From positions 1,240,001-1,304,000 of the forward strand of contig CBDASI010000002.1 of the NCBI GenBank assembly GCA_965199585.1: a DNA stretch of 64,000 bases, in the 5' to 3' direction. The notes beneath the pieces were generated by a model that saw only the letters and a list, made by a program, of their open reading frames with translations, made no database searches and was not told the DNA's origin. Both the position numbers and the translations under genes were made by a program. Each line of letters begins with the position of its first letter. The stretch's first letter is position 1. Positions 1 through 6,927 of the stretch are shown piece after piece. The stretch comes from JAVVHH01 sp965199585. Its GTDB lineage: Bacteria > Pseudomonadota > Alphaproteobacteria > Acetobacterales > Acetobacteraceae.

Positions 1-106
1 GCCGATGCCCGCGCGCCAGCAACGTCCGCGCCACCGCCGAGCCGACGAAGCCGGTCGCTCCCGTGACGAGCGTGTGAGGGGAGGGAGGCGTCTGATCGTG
101 CTGCAC
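1..106 (-). CDS. hpnA: HpnA-like NAD-dependent sugar epimerase, N-terminal 35 codons only
   Basis: Only the start of the gene is in the window; it runs off the left edge. Reading the minus strand from a GTG at 106, the peptide contains LVTGATGFVGSAVARTLLAR, the glycine-rich NAD(P)-binding turn of extended short-chain dehydrogenases. This wording is typical of HpnA, the hopanoid-associated sugar epimerase family, in which the Rossmann fold starts within about a dozen residues of the N-terminus. The gene is divergent from an HpnL-like membrane protein whose ATG lies 49 bases away, so the two probably share a promoter region. The exact subfamily rests on a short fragment plus context; a generic NAD-dependent epimerase/dehydratase is the alternative. 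Confidence 0.7.
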   Translation of the reverse strand, partial: MQHDQTPPSPHTLVTGATGFVGSAVARTLLARGHR

Positions 107-154
107 CTGCGCCCTATATCCCAAGCCGACCCAATCGGTGTAGTGCCGGGCGTG

Positions 155-1090
155 ATGCGCCGTCTCTCGGTCCTGTTGGCCCTCCTCGGCGTCGCGGCCG
201 CCGCCGCCCTGGTCCTGCGCTTCGACGCCGGCGACATCCTGCGCGCGATGCTGTCGATCGGCTGGTCCGGTGCGGCGCTGCTCCTCGCCCTCCAAGGCAT
301 CCTGTTCTGCGTGCTCGGCGCGGCCTGGGCGACGGTCCAGCCGGACATCCACCCTGCGCGACTCGTCTGGGGCCGCATGGTCCGTGACGCCGCCACCACC
401 TGCCTGCCGTTCTCTCCCGTCGGCGGCTACGTCCTCGGCATCCGCGCCGTCGCCTTGGGCGGACCGGCCTGGCCCATCGCGGCAGCCGGCACCATCGTCG
501 ACGTGACGGCCGAGATCGTCGCGCAGCTCCTGTTCGCCCTGCTCGGCATCGCGACGCTTCTCGTCGTCCGGCCCGGTAACGACCTCGTGCTGCCCGTCGG
601 CTTCGGCCTCGCCGCTACCTTGGCGCTGCTCGGCGCCGGCCTGTCGCAACGCGGCCGCATTGGCGCCCGTCTCGGCACGGTCGCGCATCACCTCCTCGGC
701 GACCGCGCCAAGCAGGCCCCGCTGCTCGGGCAAGAGGCCCAGCGTCTCTATGCCGATCGCCGCCGGATCGTCGCCGGCATCGCCATCCACCTCTGCGGCT
801 GGCTCGCCACCGGCGGCGCGACCTGGCTCGGCCTGCACCTGCTCGGGCTCGACCTCGCCGTCGTGCCGATCCTGGCGCTCGAGGCCGTGGTCGACGCGGT
901 GGTCGCGGTCGCCTTCCTCGTCCCGGGCGCGATCGGCGTGCAGGAGGCCGGCTATGTCGGCCTCGGTACCATGTTCGGCATCCCGCCCGACCTCGCGCTC
1001 GGCGTCTCCCTGCTCCGCCGCGCGCGCGAGGCGAGCTGGGGCCTGCCGATCCTCGCGCTGTGGCAATGGCAGGAGGTCCGCCGCCTGTGA
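155..1090 (+). CDS. hpnL: HpnL-like hopanoid-associated membrane protein
   Basis: This encodes a 311-residue polytopic membrane protein of the lysylphosphatidylglycerol synthase transmembrane (flippase-like) superfamily. It has many hydrophobic spans, the segment VWGRMVRDAATTCLPFSPVG followed by GGYVLGIRA, and a later FLVPGAIGVQEAGY helix. That pattern resembles HpnL, a protein of unknown biochemistry found with hopanoid genes. The open frame extends upstream to base 5, but the extra stretch is Arg-rich and overlaps the divergent hpnA start, so the ATG at 155 (or the GTG just before it) is preferred. Its stop overlaps the GTG of the next gene, which implies co-translation. The function is inferred from family and context only. 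Confidence 0.75.
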   Translation: MRRLSVLLALLGVAAAAALVLRFDAGDILRAMLSIGWSGAALLLALQGILFCVLGAAWATVQPDIHPARLVWGRMVRDAATTCLPFSPVGGYVLGIRAVALGGPAWPIAAAGTIVDVTAEIVAQLLFALLGIATLLVVRPGNDLVLPVGFGLAATLALLGAGLSQRGRIGARLGTVAHHLLGDRAKQAPLLGQEAQRLYADRRRIVAGIAIHLCGWLATGGATWLGLHLLGLDLAVVPILALEAVVDAVVAVAFLVPGAIGVQEAGYVGLGTMFGIPPDLALGVSLLRRAREASWGLPILALWQWQEVRRL

Positions 1091-2307
1091 TCGACCTCTC
1101 CGACGGCGTCGTCGTTATCGGCGCCGGTGTCGCCGGCCTTGCCGCCGCCCGTCATCTCCGCCAGTCCGGCATCCGCGTCACCCTCGTCGAGGCCGCGGCC
1201 CACATCGGGGGCCGCGCCCGCACCGTGCGCTTCAACGGCGCTCCGTTCGATCTCGGCGCCGGCTGGCTGCATGCCGCGCAGCGTAACCCGCTCGTCGCTC
1301 TCGCCGACCCCGGCGACGCGCTTCGCAACTCCGACACTCCGCGCACCGAACGCCTGTTCATCGACGGCCGTCCTGCCACCAATGCCGAACACGCTGCCTA
1401 CACCGCCGCCTGGGATCGCCTCGACGAGGTCGTCGCCCCCGCGCTAGCCGGCCCCGACACGTCCCTGGCCGAGGCCATGCACCCCATGGCCGCCGACCCC
1501 TGGGCCGCCACCATCGCGCAATGGGAAGGCGCCATCATCGCCGCGGCCGATGCCGACGAGCTCAGCCTGCGCGACTGGCACCGCAACGCCCTCGACGGCC
1601 CCAACCTGCAGCCCGGCGGCGGCATCGGCGCCTTCGTCACCCGCCGTCTCGAAACCCCGGTCACCCTCGAGACGGCCGTCACCGCCATCGATTGGTCCGG
1701 CCCCGGCCTCCGCGTCGAGACCTCGCGCGGAACCATCCGCGCCGCCGCCGCCATCGTCACCGTCTCCACCGGCGTCCTCGCCGCTGGCGCGATCCGCTTC
1801 ACCCCCGCGCTGCCCCACGCCGTCCAGGCTGCCATCGACGGCCTGCCCATGGGCCTCCTCAGCAAGATCGCGCTCCCGATCGCCGCTCCGCCGCCGGGCT
1901 TCGTCGCGGACTCGCTGCTGCTCGACCGCGCCTACCCGATCACCTTCGACGCCTGGCCCGATGCCCATCCGTTCGTGACCGGCTTCATCGGTGGACGCCT
2001 GGCCTGGTCGCTGGCCACCGATCCCGCTGCCGCGACGTCGCTCGCCCGCGACGCTTTTCGCGCCATGACCGGCATCGCCGATGACGCGCCGGCGCTTCTG
2101 ACCGACTGGGGCACCCACCCGCTGTTCCGCGGTGCCTACGCTTACGCTCCGCCGGGTCAATCCCACCAGCGCGACGTCCTCGCCAACGCGTTCCCGGCCG
2201 AGCGGCTGCTCTTCGCAGGCGAAGCCGTCGTCACCGATGGCCTCGCCGGCACCGTCGGCGGCGCCTACCTCACCGGCATCGCCGCCGCGTCCCGCCTGTT
2301 GGCTTAG
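1087..2307 (+). CDS. FAD-dependent amine oxidase family protein
   Basis: This is a flavoprotein of about 406 residues of the monoamine/polyamine oxidase superfamily. A dinucleotide-binding motif (VVIGAGVAGLAAARHL) stands at the very N-terminus, followed by an acidic residue ending strand 2, the IGGRARTV arginine motif and FDLGAGWLH, the substrate-side signature of this family. Near the C-terminus LLFAGEAVVTDGLAGTVGGA is the second FAD-contact motif. The GTG at 1087 overlaps the hpnL stop (GTGA) and puts the Rossmann fold at the N-terminus; ATGs at 1060 and 1066 lie inside hpnL. It is probably not the squalene-associated desaturase HpnE, which has different motifs. The substrate is unknown. 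Confidence 0.85.
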   Translation: MIDLSDGVVVIGAGVAGLAAARHLRQSGIRVTLVEAAAHIGGRARTVRFNGAPFDLGAGWLHAAQRNPLVALADPGDALRNSDTPRTERLFIDGRPATNAEHAAYTAAWDRLDEVVAPALAGPDTSLAEAMHPMAADPWAATIAQWEGAIIAAADADELSLRDWHRNALDGPNLQPGGGIGAFVTRRLETPVTLETAVTAIDWSGPGLRVETSRGTIRAAAAIVTVSTGVLAAGAIRFTPALPHAVQAAIDGLPMGLLSKIALPIAAPPPGFVADSLLLDRAYPITFDAWPDAHPFVTGFIGGRLAWSLATDPAAATSLARDAFRAMTGIADDAPALLTDWGTHPLFRGAYAYAPPGQSHQRDVLANAFPAERLLFAGEAVVTDGLAGTVGGAYLTGIAAASRLLA

Positions 2308-2675
2308 GCCGGCTCGAAGTCGAAGGCGCCGTCGGTCGACTGCCAGGTCTGCACCGTCAGCACCTTGGCCCCGCCCTTGCTCTCGTGCGGACCATGCACC
2401 GTCCCGGCTGCATGCGTCAGGAACGCGCCCGCGCCCAGGGTCTTGCCGCCGTCGATCAGGTCGCCCTCGAGCACGTAGTGCATCTCCGCCCCTTTCTGGT
2501 GCCGATGCGCCGGGATCTTCCCGCCCGCCGGCAGGTGGACGATCGTCGTCACAACACCCTTCGCCTGGTCCTCGTTCAGGATCTGGATCCTGAACTCACC
2601 CTCGGCGCCGGGAATCTCGAACACCGTCGGTTCCGCGGAGATCGCCGGCACTGCAACGCGGTTCTGGTCGCTCAT
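2304..2675 (-). CDS. Small cupin-domain protein
   Basis: This is a 123-residue single-domain cupin. Motif 1 is seen as PAHRHQKGAEMHYVLEGDL (metal-binding His, His and Glu) and motif 2 as LTHAAGTVHGPHESKGG. Such proteins bind a divalent metal in a beta barrel and serve as dioxygenases, isomerases or binding proteins, so no reaction can be assigned. The ATG at 2675 is chosen because the frame upstream of it is low-complexity sequence lying opposite the sulfatase signal peptide. The stop codon overlaps that of the convergent amine oxidase by a few bases. The promoter must lie in the 133-base gap shared with the divergent sulfatase. Confidence 0.85.
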   Translation of the reverse strand: MSDQNRVAVPAISAEPTVFEIPGAEGEFRIQILNEDQAKGVVTTIVHLPAGGKIPAHRHQKGAEMHYVLEGDLIDGGKTLGAGAFLTHAAGTVHGPHESKGGAKVLTVQTWQSTDGAFDFEPA

Positions 2676-2808
2676 CGTCTGATCCCATCCATGTCGGGTC
2701 GCCAACGTCGGCTTGGCGCTATGGTTGTGCCCGCCGGGTCGCGAAGATGGAAACTTGTCAGCCTCCGCCGGCAGCGCGAGCATCGCGGCCAAACAGCGAG
2801 GAAACCTC

Positions 2809-4248
2809 ATGCCGCCAGTCGTCGACCGCCGCACCGTGCTGGCCGCTGCCGCGGCCCTGTCCGTCGCCGAACTATCCGTCGCCGAACTGTCCGTCGCCGG
2901 ACCCGCGCGGGCGCAGGCGGCCAAGCCCAACATCGTCTTCATCATGGCCGACGACCTCGGCTACGCGGATGTCGGCTGCTATGGCCGGCCCGACATCAGG
3001 ACGCCGCATATCGACGGGATCGCGGCGCGCGGCGTGCGCTTCCTGCAGGCATACGCCAACTCGGCCGTCTGTTCGGCGACCCGCACGGCGCTGATCACCG
3101 GGCGCTATCAATATCGCCTGCCGGTCGGGCTCGAGGAGCCGATCTCGCTCGGCCGCGACGTCGGCCTGCCGCCCGAACACCCCACGCTGCCGTCGCTGCT
3201 GAAAAAGATCGGCTACGAGACGGCGCTGCTCGGCAAATGGCACCTCGGCAAGCTGCCGCATTACGGGCCGTTGCTCAGCGGCTACGACCATTTCTGGGGC
3301 TATCGCGGCGGCGCCGTCGACTACTACCGGCACTTCGGCACCGACGGGAAGGAGGACCTCTGGGATGGTGACACGCCCGTCCAGCAAGCGGGCTACATGA
3401 CCGAACTACTCGGCGACCGCGCCGTGGCGCAGGTCGACGCGTTTGCCGACGCCGGCACGCCGTTTCTGCTCAGCCTACATTTCTCCGCTCCGCACTGGCC
3501 CTGGGAGGCGCCGGGCGACATCGCCGAGTCGGACCGCATGACCGGCCCGACCCTGCGTGATTTCGATGGCGGCACCCAGGCGACCTACCGGCGCATGGTG
3601 GAGACGATGGACGCGCAGATCGGCCGCGTGCTGGGCGCGCTTGAGGCCCGGGGCCTCACCCGCGACACGATCGTCGTCTTCACCAGCGACAATGGCGGCG
3701 AGCGATTCGCCGATACCTGGCCGTTCACCGGCAAGAAGACCGAGCTGCTCGAGGGTGGGCTGCGCATCCCCGCCATCGTCGCTTGGCCCGCGCGGCTGCC
3801 GCAAGGCGTGACCACGGAGCAGGTCGGCATCAGCATGGACTGGCTGCCCACCATGCTGGCCGCCGCCGGCACCGCGCCCGACCCGGCCTACCCCTCCGAT
3901 GGCATCGATCTGCTGCCCATCCTCACCGGGTCGGCCCCGATGCAGGAACGCGCGCTGTTCTGGCGCTACAAGGCCAACGCACAGCGGGCGGCCCGGCTCG
4001 GCAACCTGAAATACCTCAAGATCCGGCAGAACAGCTTCCTGTTCGACGTCGTGGTGGACCCGTTGGAGCGCGCCAACCTCAAGGCGCGGCGCAAGCAGGA
4101 CTTCGACCGGATCGAGGCCGATTGGCTGCGCTGGAATGCCGGCATGCTGCCCGAGATCGATGCGAGTTTCACCGAGGGCTACACCGGGGCGCAGCTCGCC
4201 GACCATTTCGGCGTCGACGCGGTGCCGACCAAGGCCGACAACCCATAG
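2809..4248 (+). CDS. Tat-exported sulfatase (arylsulfatase family)
   Basis: This is a 479-residue sulfatase. The N-terminus has a twin-arginine-type signal (DRRTVLAAAAAL, cleavage near ARAQA). The mature part opens with PNIVFIMADDLGYADVGCYG, whose aspartates bind the catalytic metal. Cys88 in CSATR matches the C-x-(A/P)-x-R formylglycine motif. Further expected motifs are LGKWHLGK and VVFTSDNGGE. It should hydrolyse a sulfate ester in the periplasm after Cys88 is oxidised; no maturase gene is nearby and the substrate is unknown. The ATG at 2809 places the signal peptide at the start. The signal peptide contains a triplicated SVAEL unit encoded by a 15-bp tandem repeat. Confidence 0.9.
   Translation: MPPVVDRRTVLAAAAALSVAELSVAELSVAGPARAQAAKPNIVFIMADDLGYADVGCYGRPDIRTPHIDGIAARGVRFLQAYANSAVCSATRTALITGRYQYRLPVGLEEPISLGRDVGLPPEHPTLPSLLKKIGYETALLGKWHLGKLPHYGPLLSGYDHFWGYRGGAVDYYRHFGTDGKEDLWDGDTPVQQAGYMTELLGDRAVAQVDAFADAGTPFLLSLHFSAPHWPWEAPGDIAESDRMTGPTLRDFDGGTQATYRRMVETMDAQIGRVLGALEARGLTRDTIVVFTSDNGGERFADTWPFTGKKTELLEGGLRIPAIVAWPARLPQGVTTEQVGISMDWLPTMLAAAGTAPDPAYPSDGIDLLPILTGSAPMQERALFWRYKANAQRAARLGNLKYLKIRQNSFLFDVVVDPLERANLKARRKQDFDRIEADWLRWNAGMLPEIDASFTEGYTGAQLADHFGVDAVPTKADNP
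2857..2901 (+). repeat. 15-bp tandem repeat, three units, inside the sulfatase signal peptide
   Basis: Three consecutive copies of CTGTCCGTCGCCGAA occur with only single-base differences, so residues 17-31 of the sulfatase read as repeated LSVAE. The unit is a multiple of three, so slippage would change signal-peptide length without shifting the frame. Confidence 0.85.
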
Positions 4249-4298
4249 CGCTTGGCATGATTGCCACACCCGCGATGCTTATGAGATGATGTGGAGGT

Positions 4299-4374
4299 GC
4301 GGGTGTAGCTCAGTTGGTAGAGCTTCAGATTTCCAATCTGAATGTCGCGAGTTCGAGTCTCGTCGCCCGCTCCA
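4299..4374 (+). tRNA. tRNA-Gly (anticodon TCC)
   Basis: A full cloverleaf is visible: acceptor GCGGGTG paired with CGCCCGC (one G-T pair), a D arm containing AGCTCAGTTGGTAGAGC, an anticodon stem TCAGA/TCTGA around the loop TTTCCAA, and a T arm containing GTTCGAGTC. The anticodon is TCC, which reads GGA/GGG glycine codons. The 3' CCA is encoded. The gene ends nine bases before the stop of the convergent tonB-like gene. Confidence 0.95.
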
Positions 4375-4383
4375 CCATCCCCG

Positions 4384-5502
4384 CTACTTCTGGACCAGGA
4401 AATACTGGATCGGGATCGGGAAGGTGATCCGATCCTCGCGCATCTCGTTGGTGAACGGCGGCAGCTTCGCATTCCGCCAGGTCGCCAGCGCCGCCATGTC
4501 GAGCCATTGCGATCCCGACCGCGACAGCACCTCGACGTTCTCGACCCGGCCGGACCGGTTGACCGTCAGCTGGATCGTCACCGACCCTTGCTCACCGTTC
4601 ATCGCGGCCTGCTCCGGATAATAGCGATGCTGCAGCCAGTAGGACAGCAGCCCACGGTTCCAATCTGCCGAGGCGTTCGCCGCACGGATCTGCGCATACG
4701 GGTCGGACCGCGTAGGTCCGGTCTGCTCCCGGGCGGGCGACAAATCCAGCGAGCGTGACGCGACGGACCCGCGGGCCGCCGGACGCGGCGGTGCCGGACC
4801 GAGGCTGAGATCCATCGGGTTGGACAGCGTCCCGAACGCCGACCGCGGCGCCACCCTGGCCGACGGGCGCACCGGCCGCGGCTCCGGCTTGGTATCGACC
4901 GGCGGCAGCGGCGGCGGCACCTGCGGCATGATCGCCTGCGGCGTGGCCGGCGCGGCCTCGGATGGCGGCAACTCGAGTCGCACCGCCGGCGGTTGCACCG
5001 TGGGCGGCATTTCGAGCGGCGTCGGCAACGGAATGCTCGCTTCGTCCGGCGGCGCCATCGCAACGGCGGGCGGGGCAGCGGCGGCCGTCGCCGGTGAGGC
5101 CGGAGCTTGGGTCGGCGCCAGTTGCGGCACGGGTTGCGGAGCCGGCGGTGGCGCGGCGTCTTCGGCCGGCGGCGGGCTCGTCGTCGAATTGGGGTCCGGC
5201 GTGGTCGCGGGCGTCGGTGCCGGCGGACCGCTGATCGCGTCCGGCGGCGGCGGAACGTCTGCGGGCTGCATCGGCGGCAGCGTCGGCGTCGGTGGCGCGT
5301 CGCTCGGCGGTGCGCTACCGCTCGGTCCTTGGAACACCAGCTGGTAGGAAGGCGCCGGGCTGCCATCCTTCGGCAGATGCTGCAGCGCCAGGCTTAACAC
5401 GGCCAGCAGCACCAGCCCATGCACCGCCACGGACGCGGCGAGCCCCCACCGGGGCCCGTCGCCCTGTTCGGGCAAGACCGGCACCAGCGGCGTCGGCTTC
5501 AT
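4384..5502 (-). CDS. TonB-family energy-transducing protein
   Basis: The 372-residue protein has a short cytoplasmic N-terminus, one hydrophobic anchor (VAVHGLVLLAVLSLAL, about residues 22-37), a long Pro/Ala/Thr-rich periplasmic spacer and a C-terminal TonB domain of about 90 residues with YYPEQAAMNGEQGSVTIQL and GSQWLDMAALATWRN. It would couple the proton-motive force to outer-membrane receptors, normally with ExbB/ExbD, neither of which is nearby. The spacer is an unusually long proline-rich stretch. The ATG at 5502 is chosen because it directly precedes the cytoplasmic segment; upstream codons reach back towards tRNA-Trp. No clear ribosome-binding site is seen. It could also be a TolA-like member. 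Confidence 0.8.
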   Translation of the reverse strand: MKPTPLVPVLPEQGDGPRWGLAASVAVHGLVLLAVLSLALQHLPKDGSPAPSYQLVFQGPSGSAPPSDAPPTPTLPPMQPADVPPPPDAISGPPAPTPATTPDPNSTTSPPPAEDAAPPPAPQPVPQLAPTQAPASPATAAAAPPAVAMAPPDEASIPLPTPLEMPPTVQPPAVRLELPPSEAAPATPQAIMPQVPPPLPPVDTKPEPRPVRPSARVAPRSAFGTLSNPMDLSLGPAPPRPAARGSVASRSLDLSPAREQTGPTRSDPYAQIRAANASADWNRGLLSYWLQHRYYPEQAAMNGEQGSVTIQLTVNRSGRVENVEVLSRSGSQWLDMAALATWRNAKLPPFTNEMREDRITFPIPIQYFLVQK

Positions 5503-5665
5503 CGGAAGGAATTCATCGCGTGATGCATATATGACCAGCGTGGTGGTGACGGAAGCGTTGCCCTGGATACGGCGCCCGGCGGTCCTGCCCACTTGACACG
5601 AACCGCCTCTCGCCGTTTCTACCCGCCTTGCGCCGAACGCTGCCCCAAGCCGCGGGCGGCACTGC

Positions 5666-5742
5666 AGGGGCGTAGCTCAATTGGCTAGAGCGCCGGTCTC
5701 CAAAACCGGAGGTTGAGAGTTCGAGACCCTCCGCCCCTGCCA
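5666..5742 (+). tRNA. tRNA-Trp (anticodon CCA)
   Basis: The acceptor AGGGGCG pairs with CGCCCCT, the anticodon stem CCGGT/ACCGG encloses CTCCAAA giving anticodon CCA, and the T arm and encoded 3' CCA are present. It lies 41 bases upstream of secE, the usual bacterial tRNA-Trp-secE-nusG arrangement, so it is probably processed from the same transcript. Confidence 0.95.
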
Positions 5743-5783
5743 CTCTTCTCGGTACAGTTCTTTTGCTCAGGTTAGGTGTTTAA

Positions 5784-5978
5784 GTGGCGGTCAATCCGGC
5801 GAAATTCCTTCGCGACGTGCGGCTCGAAGTCGGCAAGATCACCTGGCCCTCCCGCAAGGAGACCATGGTGACCACCGGGCTCGTGTTCGCCCTCTCCGGT
5901 ATCGCCGCCCTGCTGCTCTTCGCCGCCGACCAACTCATCGGCATCGGGGTGCGCGCCTTGTTCGGGGTGGGGTCGTAG
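5784..5978 (+). CDS. secE: Preprotein translocase subunit SecE
   Basis: This is a 64-residue, single-span protein. The amphipathic segment FLRDVRLEVGKITWPSRKET carries the conserved WPSR(K/E) core of SecE, followed by the membrane helix VFALSGIAALLLFAADQLIG. SecE clamps the two halves of SecY in the inner-membrane translocon. It starts with GTG. Its position after tRNA-Trp and nine bases before nusG is the standard context and supports the assignment. Length matches the short single-helix SecE of most bacteria. Confidence 0.95.
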   Translation: MAVNPAKFLRDVRLEVGKITWPSRKETMVTTGLVFALSGIAALLLFAADQLIGIGVRALFGVGS

Positions 5979-5987
5979 GAAAAGATT

Positions 5988-6518
5988 ATGGCCAAGCGTT
6001 GGTATGTCGTTCACGTTTACTCCGGCTTCGAGAAGAAGATCGCCCAGCAGGTCAAGGAGCAGGCCGCCCAAAAGGGTCTGGCCGACTTGGTCGACGAGGT
6101 ACTGGTTCCGGCCGAAGAGGTCGTCGAGGTCCGCCGCGGTCAGAAGATCAACACCGAGCGCAAGTTCTTCCCCGGCTACGTGCTGGTGAAGATGGAACTC
6201 ACCGACGACACTTGGCACTTGATCAAGGACACGCCGAAGGTCACCGGCTTTCTCGGCACCAAGACCCGGCCGTCGCCGATTCCCGAAGCCGAAGCCGAGC
6301 GCATGCTCAAGCAGTCCGCCGAAGGTGTCGAGCGGACACGCCCCGCCGTGTTGTTCGAGATCGGCGAGCAGATCCGCGTGGCCGACGGTCCGTTCACCAG
6401 CTTCAACGGCGTCGTCGAGGAAATCGACGAGGAAAAGGGCCGCGTGAAGGTCAGCGTCTCCATCTTTGGCCGCTCGACCCCGGTCGAGCTCGAATACGCT
6501 CAGGTCGAAAAGGTCTAA
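5988..6518 (+). CDS. nusG: Transcription termination/antitermination factor NusG
   Basis: The 176-residue NusG has an N-terminal NGN domain (KRWYVVHVYSGFEKKIAQQV, then RKFFPGYVLVKMEL and VTGFLG) that binds RNA polymerase. The C-terminal KOW domain follows (EQIRVADGPFTSFNGVVEEI then KVSVSIFGRSTPVELEYAQV) and contacts Rho or ribosomal protein S10. Length is normal. It lies in an operon with secE. In most bacteria rplK and rplA follow directly; here a GIY-YIG gene, a REP-like element and convergent priA follow instead, so the ribosomal-protein run is broken or located elsewhere. Confidence 0.97.
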   Translation: MAKRWYVVHVYSGFEKKIAQQVKEQAAQKGLADLVDEVLVPAEEVVEVRRGQKINTERKFFPGYVLVKMELTDDTWHLIKDTPKVTGFLGTKTRPSPIPEAEAERMLKQSAEGVERTRPAVLFEIGEQIRVADGPFTSFNGVVEEIDEEKGRVKVSVSIFGRSTPVELEYAQVEKV

Positions 6519-6530
6519 CTCTTTCCGCCG

Positions 6531-6818
6531 GTGAAGCAGCCGGCGGTCTACGTAATCGCAAGCAATCGGAATGGGACACTCTACGTGGGTGTCACGTCCG
6601 ATCTCGTGGCGCGGGCCGCACAGCATCGTGCCGGATCAATACCAGGCTTCACATCCCGATACGGCTGCAAGTTGTTGGTCTACTTCGAGCAGTATGAGGA
6701 CATGCCAACGGCAATCCTTCGCGAGAAGCAAATCAAAGCCGGTTCTCGCGCGAAGAAGCTCGCCTTGATCGAAGGCAGCAATCCCACCTGGCGCGATCTC
6801 TTCAACGACATCCTCTAA
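6531..6818 (+). CDS. GIY-YIG nuclease superfamily protein
   Basis: This is a 95-residue single-domain protein of the UPF0213/YhbQ-like GIY-YIG group. The two signature strands are AVYVIAS (GIY position) and GTLYVGVTSDLVARAAQH (YIG position with the catalytic Arg), followed by TSRYGCKLLVYFE and AILREKQIKAG carrying the metal-binding Glu. The cellular role of these stand-alone proteins is not established. The GTG start is 12 bases after the nusG stop, so it may be co-transcribed with nusG. Such small genes are often scattered near repeats, and a REP-like inverted repeat begins immediately after its stop. Confidence 0.85.
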   Translation: MKQPAVYVIASNRNGTLYVGVTSDLVARAAQHRAGSIPGFTSRYGCKLLVYFEQYEDMPTAILREKQIKAGSRAKKLALIEGSNPTWRDLFNDIL

Positions 6819-6919
6819 CCGTCACTGCGAGGAGCGTAGCGACGCGGCAGTCCAGAGTCGTAAGAGCGTTCGATGCCGCCCTGGATCGCCACGCCGCAAG
6901 AAGCGGCTCGCGATGACGG
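6819..6919. repeat. REP-like imperfect inverted-repeat element (family A)
   Basis: The roughly 100-bp intergenic stretch begins CCGTCACTGCGAGGAGCG and ends with the inverted counterpart GCTCGCGATGACGG; internal blocks CGGCAGTCCAG and CTGGATCGCC are likewise inverted. The left-end core GCGAGGAGCGTAGCGA recurs at about 28727. It separates two convergent genes (the GIY-YIG gene and priA). The form matches the extragenic palindromes common in alphaproteobacterial genomes, and it may act as a bidirectional transcript end. Confidence 0.7.
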
Positions 6920-6927
6920 TATTGCCT

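Noticed and set aside
4299..4374. Minus-strand frame over tRNA-Gly
   Set aside because: Another tRNA read in reverse (GDETRTRDIQIGNLKLYQLS type peptide).
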